A stretch of 64,000 bases of DNA from JAWSVE01 sp050789445 (GTDB lineage: Bacteria; Pseudomonadota; Gammaproteobacteria; Pseudomonadales; Cellvibrionaceae). Location of the stretch: positions 1,860,001 through 1,924,000 of the forward strand of contig JAILXR010000001.1 of assembly GCA_050789445.1 (NCBI GenBank). Reading direction: 5' to 3'. Shown here piece by piece: positions 18,318 through 26,465 of the stretch. The position numbers and the translations under genes are program-made. The notes beneath the pieces were generated by a model, which saw only the letters and a list, made by a program, of their open reading frames with translations, made no database searches and had not been told where the DNA came from. Position 1 is the first letter of the stretch. The number at the start of each line of letters is the position of its first letter.

Positions 18318-19292
18318 ATGAGAAAAGCTCTAGTTGTTGGAATCAATCATTACGAGCACGGAAATCCGCTTTTCGGGTGTGTTACCGATGCTCATTCAGT
18401 TAAGGCTGTTTTAGACCGTCACGACGGTGGTGATGTGAACTTTGATTGTAAGTTGCTCACGGGGACAGGACCAGGGGACCTCGTGACGAGGGCAGAATTG
18501 AGAGATAGCGTAGAGCAACTATTCAAAGGCCCGTCAGAAGTCGCGTTATTTTATTTTTCAGGACATGGATATATTGAGGCTACGGGTGGGTTCCTCATGG
18601 CTTCAGACTCGAAAAGGGGGGATGAAGGAGTTTCATTAGCGGAAATTCTTGTTTTTGCGAATAACTCAGAAGCTCAAAATAGAGTGATCGTACTAGATAG
18701 CTGTCATTCGGGTATCGCTGGAAATGCACCAGGAAAAGAGCCCCTGGCCGCTCTTATGGAAGGCGTAACGGTATTGACAGCTTCGACTGCAGATCAATAT
18801 GCCACTGAAGAAGCTGGTCAAGGAGTTTTCACAACGCTGTTCGTAGACGCACTCAACGGCAGTGCGGCAAACCTTACTGGAGACATTACGCTTGGTAGCA
18901 TTTATGCCCACATCGACCAATCACTCGGTTCGTGGGAACAGAGACCGGTATTCAAAACGAATGTGAAACAATTTGTCTCTATGAGACAGGTCGCACCTCC
19001 AATTGCGAAATCTGACTTAAGGAGAATTAAAGAGTTTTTTCCTGTACCTGGTTTTGAATTCCAGCTCGACCCAACCTTTGAATCCGAGGAAAAAGGCCGT
19101 GATCCTGATATGCCTCCTCCTAACAGCAAAAATGTCGAAGTGTTCGAGGTGCTTCAACAGTACAACAGATTAAATTTACTACGCCCTGTTGACGTACCCC
19201 ACATGTGGAACGCTGCAATGGAAAGTAAAAGCTGCAAACTTACGGTATTAGGGGAGCACTATCGGAGGCTTGTAGACAAAAACAGGATCTAA
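18318..19292 (+). CDS. Caspase-like protease (peptidase C14), Thoeris type IV effector candidate
   Basis: A 324-residue protein from the ATG at 18318 (MRKALVVGINHY), chosen because the fold begins there. A longer frame from 18261 would overlap the TIR gene by 49 bp. Caspase p20 landmarks: His83 in YFSGHGY and nucleophile Cys129 in LDSCHSG. The p10-like part runs to about residue 235. A further domain of about 90 residues at the C-terminus matches nothing I know and may bind the nucleotide signal. In type IV Thoeris a TIR-made cyclic ADP-ribose isomer activates such a protease, which then degrades host proteins and stops phage growth. The target specificity here is unknown. Confidence 0.85.
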   Translation: MRKALVVGINHYEHGNPLFGCVTDAHSVKAVLDRHDGGDVNFDCKLLTGTGPGDLVTRAELRDSVEQLFKGPSEVALFYFSGHGYIEATGGFLMASDSKRGDEGVSLAEILVFANNSEAQNRVIVLDSCHSGIAGNAPGKEPLAALMEGVTVLTASTADQYATEEAGQGVFTTLFVDALNGSAANLTGDITLGSIYAHIDQSLGSWEQRPVFKTNVKQFVSMRQVAPPIAKSDLRRIKEFFPVPGFEFQLDPTFESEEKGRDPDMPPPNSKNVEVFEVLQQYNRLNLLRPVDVPHMWNAAMESKSCKLTVLGEHYRRLVDKNRI

Positions 19293-19331
19293 TTTGGGTG
19301 TGGTATTTAGCCATCCATCCAACTGGAAAGC

Positions 19332-19446
19332 GTATACAAATGTGATGTAAAAAACACGTTTGCATCAATTTGTATACGAAATATAAATTTATTTGAACAA
19401 TTTGGGAGTTTTAAACTATGAATAACGCATCAATTGAAAAGTATAC
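19332..19446. repeat. Right-end GTATAC repeats of the element
   Basis: Copies of GTATAC at 19332, 19372 and 19441. The first two face each other as an imperfect 16-bp inverted repeat (GTATACAAATGTGATG with GCATCAATTTGTATAC, 19332-19377). The word GCATCAATT recurs beside the third copy (19427-19435). The outermost copy, read on the minus strand, is GTATACTTTT, matching the left end. These look like binding and crossover sites for the recombinases. Confidence 0.65.
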
Positions 19447-19481
19447 ATTTTTAAAGCAGATACAATGCCAGTAACTCATCC

Positions 19482-19513
19482 GTAATCAGGTAATGTTTAC
19501 ATTGCCTGATTAC
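19482..19513. other. Strong hairpin upstream of nrdB
   Basis: GTAATCAGGTAATG pairs with CATTGCCTGATTAC around a TTTA loop, with one T-G pair. No T-run follows, so it is not a simple terminator. It lies between the element's right end and nrdB and may be a remnant of the original nrdA-nrdB spacer or a processing site. Confidence 0.55.
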
Positions 19514-19588
19514 AATTTAATGAACGAATTCAAGTACAACTAATGCACGAACACTAATATAAGCACCAAAAGAGGTTAGAAATTTATT

Positions 19589-20926
19589 ATGCTAAGTTGG
19601 GACGACTATACAGAAGAGCAACCCGAAAAATCCTTTGCTCAACCTACAGCTCCACAGCCACAACAAGCAGCGACAACAAAAAGTCCTCAGCAAATGACTG
19701 CTGACATGGCTGCAAAGTCTGCGACTGAACTAGATTTAGAAATTCAAAAAGCTGCGCCTATTGCAGAACCAAAACAAAATGAAGCTCAATCTACCAACAC
19801 GACTGAAGAAGCAGCCGCTGCAATTGACAACAACGAAATTATCGCTGCAGCAAAAAAAGCGCTTCAAGAACTTGACCCAGCCCTCGGCCTTGCCGATTTA
19901 GAAATGGGGGCAGCTAGAATCGAGGTTGACGACAAAGCAATGATTAATTGCAGAGCCGATTTAAATCAGCTCGTGCCGTTTAAATATGATTGGGCATGGC
20001 AAAAATATTTAGATGGTTGCTCGAACCATTGGATGCCTCAAGAAGTCAACATGACCGCCGACATTTCATTGTGGAAAAATTCAGACATTTTAAGTGATGA
20101 CGAGCGGCGCATCATCATGCGTAGCCTTGGTTATTTCTCAACGGCTGATTCATTAGTGGCTAACAACTTAGTACTTGCTGTTTACCGCTTAATCACCAAT
20201 CCCGAATGTCGCCAATATATTTTACGCCAAGCATTCGAAGAAGCGATTCATACACATGCTTATCAATATTGCATTGAGTCTTTAGGCATTGACGAAGGCG
20301 AAGTGTTCAATATGTATCGCGAACTGCCTTCTGTTGCAAACAAAGCAACGTGGAGTTTGAAGCATACTCAGTCGTTAAGCGATCCAACATTTACAACAGG
20401 CACGCCCGAACAAGACCAAGAGCTATTGCGTAACTTAATTGCGTTCTATGTAGTCACTGAAGGTATTTTCTTTTACTGCGGTTTTTCTCAAATTTTATCC
20501 ATGGGCCGCCGCAACAAAATGACAGGCGTTGCTGAGCAATTTCAATACATTCTTCGCGATGAATCGATGCATTTGAATTTTGGTATTGATGTTATCAACC
20601 AAATCAAGCTTGAGAATCCGCATCTATGGACTGATGACTTCAAAAAAGAAGTCATCCAAATGGTTATCGAAGGTACTGAACTAGAAGTTCAATTCGGTCG
20701 AGATTCAATGCCTCGCGGTGTACTCGGTATGAACGCTGCCATGATGGAAGAATATTTACACTTCATCTCTAATCGCAGACTAGCTCAAATTGGTTTGCCA
20801 GAGCAGTATCCAGGGGCTCAAAATCCATTCCCATGGATGAGCGAGATCATGGACTTGCGGAAGGAGAAAAACTTTTTCGAAACGCGTGTTATTGAATATC
20901 AAACGGGTGGTGCACTCAACTGGTAA
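19589..20926 (+). CDS. nrdB: Class Ia ribonucleoside-diphosphate reductase, beta subunit
   Basis: The 445-residue radical-generating subunit. The diiron/tyrosyl site is visible as Glu218-x-x-His221 and Tyr225 in EEAIHTHAYQY, equivalent to E. coli Glu115, His118 and Tyr122. The second ligand set is in RDESMHLNFG. The C-terminal tail ends in an aromatic/acidic-flanked stretch that should dock on NrdA. About 100 extra residues at the N-terminus are Ala/Gln-rich and low in complexity. A weak GAGG lies 13 bp before the ATG. The gene is cut off from nrdA by the inserted element, so it needs either read-through or its own promoter. A terminator follows. Confidence 0.95.
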   Translation: MLSWDDYTEEQPEKSFAQPTAPQPQQAATTKSPQQMTADMAAKSATELDLEIQKAAPIAEPKQNEAQSTNTTEEAAAAIDNNEIIAAAKKALQELDPALGLADLEMGAARIEVDDKAMINCRADLNQLVPFKYDWAWQKYLDGCSNHWMPQEVNMTADISLWKNSDILSDDERRIIMRSLGYFSTADSLVANNLVLAVYRLITNPECRQYILRQAFEEAIHTHAYQYCIESLGIDEGEVFNMYRELPSVANKATWSLKHTQSLSDPTFTTGTPEQDQELLRNLIAFYVVTEGIFFYCGFSQILSMGRRNKMTGVAEQFQYILRDESMHLNFGIDVINQIKLENPHLWTDDFKKEVIQMVIEGTELEVQFGRDSMPRGVLGMNAAMMEEYLHFISNRRLAQIGLPEQYPGAQNPFPWMSEIMDLRKEKNFFETRVIEYQTGGALNW

Positions 20927-20932
20927 CCAAAC

Positions 20933-20964
20933 AAGGGACTCAGAATTTTCTAAGTCCCTTTTTT
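20933..20964 (+). terminator. Rho-independent terminator of nrdB
   Basis: AAGGGACT and AGTCCCTT arms around a 12-nt loop, followed by T6-7. It starts 6 bp after the nrdB stop. Confidence 0.85.
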
Positions 20965-21017
20965 AATATTTTTTATTTTATTTATTTGAATCAAGCTTAA
21001 CCGAAAAGGGAATTGTT

Positions 21018-21326
21018 GTGAGTGACGACAAAAACCATGACCTCAATAACGAAGCTGACATCATGCTAGCTCTCGATCAATTATCTGAGACTATGGAAAC
21101 AATTAGCGATGCTATCGACAACCTGAAACATAACGTGGCTGATGCTCAGCAATCCTTGATTGACAAGTACAGCGCCACACAGGCTGAGAAAAGAGCCCGC
21201 GAGTTTAAAGAGTCGAAGAAATTATTAATAGAAAAAACGACCAGCCCTACAAAAGCGAATAACAGCTACAGCGGTAAAGATGAGAATGAAGAGTTAATAT
21301 ATGAAACTCCCATCGTCATCCACTAA
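21018..21326 (+). CDS. Small acidic helical protein, unknown function
   Basis: A 102-residue protein starting at GTG, with AAAAGGG 7 bp upstream. Residues about 10-75 are helical and charged with a coiled-coil look (LDQLSETMETISDAIDNL), then a polar tail. No signal peptide or membrane segment. Isolated between the nrdB terminator and another small unknown gene on the same strand. I do not recognise the family. Confidence 0.55.
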   Translation: MSDDKNHDLNNEADIMLALDQLSETMETISDAIDNLKHNVADAQQSLIDKYSATQAEKRAREFKESKKLLIEKTTSPTKANNSYSGKDENEELIYETPIVIH

Positions 21327-21411
21327 AACCATTTATATCTTGACTACATTCTCTGATGTTTTTTAACTCGCTAACCGGCCATACCAATAAATCCTTTTTA
21401 GGAATAAACCA

Positions 21412-21996
21412 ATGCCATCACTGTTAAGACAATCACATTTGAATTTTCTACGACAACAATCGCTAGGAAAATCAAACACTCATCGTTTCTTCTCATCTAA
21501 AGATAAAATATTAGAGAGCGAAACTAATGATGAGACGCTGAACCAATCTGATTTCTTATCAAACATCCGAAAAAATATCCTATCGAACTCTCTTTCAAGT
21601 ACAGCCTCAAACAATAATGAGGCTATCCATACCAACAAATACAAACAAATTTCTCGAATCATTTGCCATATCCGAGATGAAATATATACGCAGTATCCAC
21701 AAATCATCATGCCGACTCGCCGAATGATTGAGTGTTTAGTTTTTAATGCTTTTCGAAACCATAACAACAAGAACGTAACCGCTGAAGATTGGCATCACCT
21801 CGTGATTGAAACGCTTAAAAACTTACGTGACCTTACCGACTCTGATTTAACGGAGAGAGGGACTGAAGGATATTGTGACTTTACCGAAACAGATGGTGTA
21901 ACCCGCTTATTTCCAAGCTTCGAATTATTTGACGAATGGGATGCTCACAAATTCAGTCAAACTTTACTCTATCATCTGGATAAAGAATTAAACTAA
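21412..21996 (+). CDS. Uncharacterised protein, 194 residues
   Basis: Soluble, no signal peptide. Residues 1-75 are polar and probably disordered; residues 80-190 look like a compact helical domain containing RRMIECLVFNAF and a conserved-looking TEGYCDFTETDGVTRLFP segment. The ATG follows a GGAAT-containing leader. Same strand as its neighbours with short gaps, so it may be co-transcribed with the 22,051 gene. Function unknown. Confidence 0.6.
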   Translation: MPSLLRQSHLNFLRQQSLGKSNTHRFFSSKDKILESETNDETLNQSDFLSNIRKNILSNSLSSTASNNNEAIHTNKYKQISRIICHIRDEIYTQYPQIIMPTRRMIECLVFNAFRNHNNKNVTAEDWHHLVIETLKNLRDLTDSDLTERGTEGYCDFTETDGVTRLFPSFELFDEWDAHKFSQTLLYHLDKELN

Positions 21997-22050
21997 TCGG
22001 AATGATAAGTAAAAAACACATTCGAACCTCTTTAAAAAACCCATGATTTA

Positions 22051-22566
22051 ATGCATCCAGATAATTCACTAGAACAACATTTATTCTTCCAGCTCGAAAG
22101 CTTTCGCCCATCATCAATTATTTTTCTTAGCCGACAACTCCCTTCATCAGCGCTCCAAAAATGGGCTGACATGAGCACATGTAACATCACTGCACTTGAC
22201 CACCAACAGTCGTTCCCCAATGATTTAAAGCGACATGATTTTGCCATCCTCATTGATTACCTTGATCACTTAGAAAAACACACCGGCTTACAACGTCTAG
22301 GCCAGCTACGTAATCTATATAGTCACAGAATCTGGGTAGCAAATACCATGACGTCTACTTATGAATTTAATGATTTTATTGGATTAGGATTTCAACGATT
22401 AACAGAAAAAACAACGCCTCATCAAAAGAAAAAACCTCTCAACTCTCCTTCAAGTACTGACATCAACTATTACGGATATGATTTAGCGAACTACAATCAC
22501 CAACGTAGCTGGAATAACCCAAAATACTGGGCAAACCCAGAAAATTGGCATAAATATCGTTGGTAA
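22051..22566 (+). CDS. Uncharacterised protein, DUF6231-like
   Basis: A 171-residue protein. The N-terminal part has an alternating beta/alpha pattern (SSIIFLSRQL, FAILIDYLDHL, NLYSHRIWV). The C-terminal tail is rich in Trp, Tyr and Asn and ends NPENWHKYRW. That pattern, a small Rossmann-like domain with a Trp-rich tail, resembles a family of gammaproteobacterial proteins annotated as DUF6231; I am only moderately sure of the number. No catalytic residues can be assigned. Confidence 0.6.
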   Translation: MHPDNSLEQHLFFQLESFRPSSIIFLSRQLPSSALQKWADMSTCNITALDHQQSFPNDLKRHDFAILIDYLDHLEKHTGLQRLGQLRNLYSHRIWVANTMTSTYEFNDFIGLGFQRLTEKTTPHQKKKPLNSPSSTDINYYGYDLANYNHQRSWNNPKYWANPENWHKYRW

Positions 22567-22678
22567 TTAAAAGATACTAATCTAAGCGTTTTTTGAAACC
22601 CCTCCTATACTGAAATAATGGAAACTTTTTATATTCCAAGCAGATCCAATTAATCCAGAAAAATCTCTAAAAGGCCTT

Positions 22679-23581
22679 ATGCCCAAAATATTGATTGTCG
22701 ATGACGACAACGACAGTATGAACTTACTTTCTTTTGAGCTAGAAGATGAAGGTCACGACGTCATTACTGTAACAAATGGTCAAGAATGCCTGGATCAAGT
22801 CAAAGGACTTAATCCCGATATTATTTTGCTCGATTTAAATATGCCCATCCTCAACGGAATGGAAACACTACGGAAGCTAAAATCTGAATTAGCGACTAGC
22901 TCTATCCCTGTCATTATGCTGACCTGCGATGACGATAAAAAAAGCATTGTTGAAGCAATGGATATTGGTGCGCATGACTACGTCAACAAACCAATGAATT
23001 ATTCTATTCTTTCCGCAAGAATGCGTTCAGCCCTACGACTTCGTGAAAGCCAGCGTCAGCTATCGGTTGCCAATCAAAACCTCGCTAAGATCGCCTATAA
23101 AGACCCACTGACCGACACCTACAATCGTCGGTATTTTTCTTCACGTGCTACGTCTGAATTCAATAAAGCTCGTCGTTATAATCGCCAATTTTCAGTGATT
23201 ATGCTGGATGTTGATAACTTCAAAAGCTTAAATGATATGTATGGTCACGCAATGGGAGATACGGCGCTCGTTGAACTTGCAGAAATGTGTAAAACACATA
23301 TTCGTACCGAAGATTTTATTGGGCGAATGGGAGGCGAAGAATTTTGTATCTGTTGCCCAGAAACACATATCGAAGGGGCAACAAACCTTGCAGAACGAAT
23401 GCGATTATCAATACTCAACCATAAATTTATCCACGCAGAAAACTCTTGTTCATGCACTGTCAGCTTTGGCGTTACGGAATTACTGGAGACAGATAGCGAT
23501 TTTGATCACGTTTATGATCGAGCAGATAAATTACTTTACCAAGCGAAAGAGCAAGGAAGAAATCGCGTTATTGCCGCTTAG
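22679..23581 (+). CDS. Response regulator with diguanylate cyclase (REC-GGDEF)
   Basis: A 300-residue protein. The receiver domain (1-120) has the acidic pocket IVDDDND and phospho-acceptor Asp52 in LLDLNMP. Residues 103-105 (NKP) hold the conserved Lys-Pro. The GGDEF domain (about 135-300) has GGEEF at 218-222, competent for making cyclic di-GMP, and an RTED inhibitory site (209-212) five residues before it, so product inhibition is expected. This is the PleD/WspR-like layout. No sensor kinase is adjacent. AAGG precedes the ATG. Confidence 0.92.
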   Translation: MPKILIVDDDNDSMNLLSFELEDEGHDVITVTNGQECLDQVKGLNPDIILLDLNMPILNGMETLRKLKSELATSSIPVIMLTCDDDKKSIVEAMDIGAHDYVNKPMNYSILSARMRSALRLRESQRQLSVANQNLAKIAYKDPLTDTYNRRYFSSRATSEFNKARRYNRQFSVIMLDVDNFKSLNDMYGHAMGDTALVELAEMCKTHIRTEDFIGRMGGEEFCICCPETHIEGATNLAERMRLSILNHKFIHAENSCSCTVSFGVTELLETDSDFDHVYDRADKLLYQAKEQGRNRVIAA

Positions 23582-23619
23582 CCAATAATTTCAAATTTAG
23601 AACGTAATAAGAGTTAAAA

Positions 23620-24255
23620 CTAGACAAGCTCCCTTACTCGCTTCTGCAACTTCCCTACAACTTCACGCTCAAACCAAGAATACTTTTTCAACCAAAAACG
23701 GTTCCGAGGTGACGGATGTGGTAAAGGCATCTTTTCTGGGAAGAATTCTTCCCAACACTTAACTCTTTCCGTTAAATTTTTATAGTCATTACCCAAATAA
23801 TAAGATTGCGCATAATTACCAATAAACAAAGTGAGTTCGATATTCGGTAGCAACGCTAGAATTTTTTCGTGCCACAACTCTGCGCACTCTTTCCTCGGCG
23901 GCAAATCTCCTGACGTTCCTTTTCCCGGATAACAAAAACCCATTGGCATAATGGCAATTTTAGTTTCATCGTAAAATTCTTTGCGACACAAACCCATCCA
24001 CTCACGTAATCGTTCTCCGGAAGGGTCATCCCAAGGGATACCAGTCTCGTGAACCTTGGTGCCTGGCGCTTGACCAATAATTAATATTTTTGCTTTTTTA
24101 TTTGCGCTAACAATCGGATTCGCGCCCAAAGGTAGTTCATCATGACATGCTCTACAACTTCTCACATCGAGCAATAAAGTTTCTAGTGAGCATTCTCCGC
24201 CTGCATCTATATTGCGTTCAGAAGACGCTATCACTGCTGTATTTGTTTTATTCAT
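23620..24255 (-). CDS. Uracil-DNA glycosylase superfamily protein
   Basis: A 211-residue protein of the UDG-like fold. Motif 1 is IIGQAPGTKVHETG followed by PWDDPSGERLREW; the C-terminal motif HPSPRNRFWLKK holds the catalytic-type His. A CRACHDE segment near the N-terminus has two cysteines, short of the full Fe-S set of family 4 enzymes. Such proteins remove uracil or act in related base-excision steps, but some members have no proven activity. The ATG at 24255 directly follows the stop of the CvpA-like gene. A longer in-frame start at 24306 would overlap it by 50 bp. Confidence 0.72.
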   Translation of the reverse strand: MNKTNTAVIASSERNIDAGGECSLETLLLDVRSCRACHDELPLGANPIVSANKKAKILIIGQAPGTKVHETGIPWDDPSGERLREWMGLCRKEFYDETKIAIMPMGFCYPGKGTSGDLPPRKECAELWHEKILALLPNIELTLFIGNYAQSYYLGNDYKNLTERVKCWEEFFPEKMPLPHPSPRNRFWLKKYSWFEREVVGKLQKRVRELV

Positions 24256-24256
24256 A

Positions 24257-25372
24257 TTAAAATTGCTCAGATTTTTCATCGCTAAAGTGAATCTGCCCGT
24301 TCTCATCGACCCATCGCTTAATGACCGGAGCTTCTTTTGGTTTTATCGAGCTTGCCTCCCCATCTTCAGTCTTTATTTCCTGAGCATTATTATCTGGCTC
24401 TTTCGTTGTTAGAATTTTTACAATTTCCATAAATTGCGGATCAGCAATCAACATCATCGGGTTATTACTTTTTAATCGCTTTTGAAACTCAGGGTCTCTA
24501 AATATTTCTTGAACACGCTCATCATTTTTTACCGCTTGTGCTCTACCCCACATACTGCCAATCTTTTCAGCTAACTCTTGATTGAATGCTTCGCCTTCTA
24601 CTGCATTAAATCCTGACGCTTCTGCCAACTGTTTCATTTTCGGATCACTAATCATTTCTTTGAAAGCAGGAAGCTCAGCGATGGCTAATGGATTATTGCT
24701 ATTTAGAATATCCTGATTAACTGGATCATTAAATAATGCACGGGTAGACGGGCTATTGACGACTCCCTGTATATTATCCATCACTTCTTTAGGATTATTC
24801 ATAAATGCACCAGCAATTTTTGCTGAAGCAGGATCCATATCAGATGAACTGGTCACCACATCTACCACTTTACTGGCAATATTTCTTGAGGCTTTTTCTA
24901 CAATGTTTTTCGGCGATTTACCTTCATTAATATTTGACGTTTGCGAAGATGAATTAATTATTTTTTTAGATTGCACCATGTCTTGTGCAAAAGAAATAAA
25001 GAAAACCATAAAAAATGCAATGGTCGTACCGACACACAACCCTAACCCAGCACCAAAAAGCGAAGAAGCTACTGATATTTTTTCGCCACGTTCTTTTTGT
25101 ATTTTTTTAGCAATACGCGAAAACAATAAACCGACAAGAAAACTCGCCAAAACAAAAACACCAATCCCACCAACTATAAAAGCTAAGATACTATCCAGCG
25201 ATGTTGTTTTCTCAATAAACGACGCCGCAGCACCTCCAAACAAAAGTGAAGCAATGTAACCCGCGATAAAACTCGCTATGCGAGCAACTGTTGCTAAAGT
25301 ACCGTTTTTGTATCCTTTATAAGTAAAAAAAACAGCAATCACTAAAAAAATAATCCAAGTAAAATCCATCAT
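24257..25372 (-). CDS. CvpA-like membrane protein with C-terminal DUF4124 segment
   Basis: A 371-residue protein. Residues 1-130 contain four membrane segments with the Gly-rich pattern of the CvpA/colicin V production family (FTYKGYKNGTLATVARI at the start). A soluble region of about 200 residues with repeated NNP/DP segments follows. The end carries RWVDENGQIHFSDEKS, which matches the W-x-D-x-x-G-x-x-x-(F/Y)-S/T-D signature of DUF4124 domains. The combination is unusual in my experience. It is sandwiched between the XRE-cupin regulator (30 bp upstream) and the UDG-like gene, all one strand, so a three-gene operon is likely. A second ATG one codon later is equally possible as start. Confidence 0.7.
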   Translation of the reverse strand: MMDFTWIIFLVIAVFFTYKGYKNGTLATVARIASFIAGYIASLLFGGAAASFIEKTTSLDSILAFIVGGIGVFVLASFLVGLLFSRIAKKIQKERGEKISVASSLFGAGLGLCVGTTIAFFMVFFISFAQDMVQSKKIINSSSQTSNINEGKSPKNIVEKASRNIASKVVDVVTSSSDMDPASAKIAGAFMNNPKEVMDNIQGVVNSPSTRALFNDPVNQDILNSNNPLAIAELPAFKEMISDPKMKQLAEASGFNAVEGEAFNQELAEKIGSMWGRAQAVKNDERVQEIFRDPEFQKRLKSNNPMMLIADPQFMEIVKILTTKEPDNNAQEIKTEDGEASSIKPKEAPVIKRWVDENGQIHFSDEKSEQF

Positions 25373-25402
25373 TCATTCTCTACGTTAACAGTATAAACTG
25401 TA

Positions 25403-26086
25403 TTATTTTGCCGTAACCCATAATGCCAATGCGTCTTCTTCACTGACTGATACTAAACAATGCCCCATCGCCGCATCGTAATACATACTGTCGCCTTGTC
25501 GTAATCTCACCGGCTCATAATATTCAGTATAGACATCGATCTCACCTTCAAGCACCAATAAAAATTCTTCACCGGCGTGTCGAACCCAACCTTCAAAATC
25601 TTCAAATGATCTAGCATGCACTCGACATTTAAACGGCATCATTTTTTTTATACTGATAGAAGATGCTAACAATTCATGCTCATAGGTTGTGGTGGGATGA
25701 GGCTTGCCCTCACCGGCTCTCGTGATATCTCTGCGGCTATTCGCTCCAGTTTCTTTTGTTAATGGCTTGAACAACTGCGGAATATCAATGCCAAGCCCTG
25801 CCGTTAATTTTTGAATTGCTTGAAAGCTAGGAGAGATTTGCTCATTTTCAATTTTAGACAATGTCGACCGAGCTAAGCCTGTAAGACCGCTCGCTTCCTC
25901 TAACGTCAGATTGTTCGCTAGGCGGATCGTCTTCAGCCTCTTACCTAACTGAAGTGGCTCAGCCGTTTCAGTTGAATCATTAAGCGTCGATAAACTAACA
26001 GCGCCAGCCCCAACAGGATCTGCTTCGACTTCATTAGCAGCTCGGGAGACCTGTAACGTTGGTTTTAAAGACTTATCACTGGTCAT
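25403..26086 (-). CDS. XRE-family regulator with C-terminal cupin
   Basis: A 227-residue protein. The helix-turn-helix lies at about 46-102 (LKTIRLANNLTLEEASGLTG then STLSKIENEQISPSF), and the cupin effector domain at about 140-225 (HAGEEFLLVLEGEIDVY, GDSMYYD, GHCLVS). This is the PuuR-like layout, in which a small metabolite binds the cupin and relieves repression. About 40 polar residues precede the helix-turn-helix. It is divergent from gcvP, with palindromes in the shared 380-bp promoter region, so it may control gcvP, itself, or the downstream CvpA-like gene. Confidence 0.88.
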   Translation of the reverse strand: MTSDKSLKPTLQVSRAANEVEADPVGAGAVSLSTLNDSTETAEPLQLGKRLKTIRLANNLTLEEASGLTGLARSTLSKIENEQISPSFQAIQKLTAGLGIDIPQLFKPLTKETGANSRRDITRAGEGKPHPTTTYEHELLASSISIKKMMPFKCRVHARSFEDFEGWVRHAGEEFLLVLEGEIDVYTEYYEPVRLRQGDSMYYDAAMGHCLVSVSEEDALALWVTAK

Positions 26087-26123
26087 ATTTCTTGCCTGAT
26101 TTATTCTAGAATCGTTAAAGGAG

Positions 26124-26301
26124 TAGTTTTTCTGATAATTACTGTAGAAAACTATGAGCCAATGCTTCCTGCTACCCCTCAGGAATACAACACCTTGAGA
26201 TCATAAAAGAACAGCTCAATATGGCTTTTTGGGCGTGCCAGATAGGTTATCACAAGCTTAGTCGACAATATGACAATTTTCCTAATGGAAACTTTAGTTT
26301 C
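26124..26301. promoter_or_regulatory. Candidate operators in the XRE regulator-gcvP promoter region
   Basis: Two inverted repeats with related half-sites: an imperfect one with TAGTTTT and AAAACTA arms (about 26124-26153) and a perfect GAAACT-TT-AGTTTC (26288-26301). They are likely binding sites for the divergently transcribed XRE-cupin protein. No glycine riboswitch pattern was seen upstream of gcvP. Confidence 0.45.
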
Positions 26302-26465
26302 ATATAAGAAATTTTTATTGGCAGAAATGAACAAAATTATCTATCATCTCTGCCTATTTTGAAGTGCTTCAAAACGCTTTTTTCTAGCCTCAAAAGACAT
26401 AATTCGAACACGAAGTCTTTACATCATCCAAATTTTCTCTCCACCGTATAACCAAGGTATTCATC

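Larger units (their letters stand above)
12577..19446. mobile_element. Tyrosine-recombinase transposon/island carrying TIR-caspase cargo, inserted between nrdA and nrdB
   Basis: A 6.9-kb unit that separates two genes normally adjacent. It begins 20 bp after the nrdA stop and ends 142 bp before the nrdB start. It holds four overlapping mobility genes (three tyrosine recombinases and a small helical protein) and a two-gene defence cargo, all on the plus strand. Its limits are drawn at the outer inverted copies of GTATACTTTT (12577-12586 and, reversed, 19437-19446); the exact crossover point is inferred. The layout resembles Tn554-like TnpABC elements, recombinase-in-trio elements and gamma-mobile-trio islands. 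Which family fits best needs a homology search. Confidence 0.8.

Noticed and set aside
26087..26465. Glycine riboswitch upstream of gcvP
   Set aside because: Expected conserved core of the glycine aptamer not found; palindromes fit a protein operator better.
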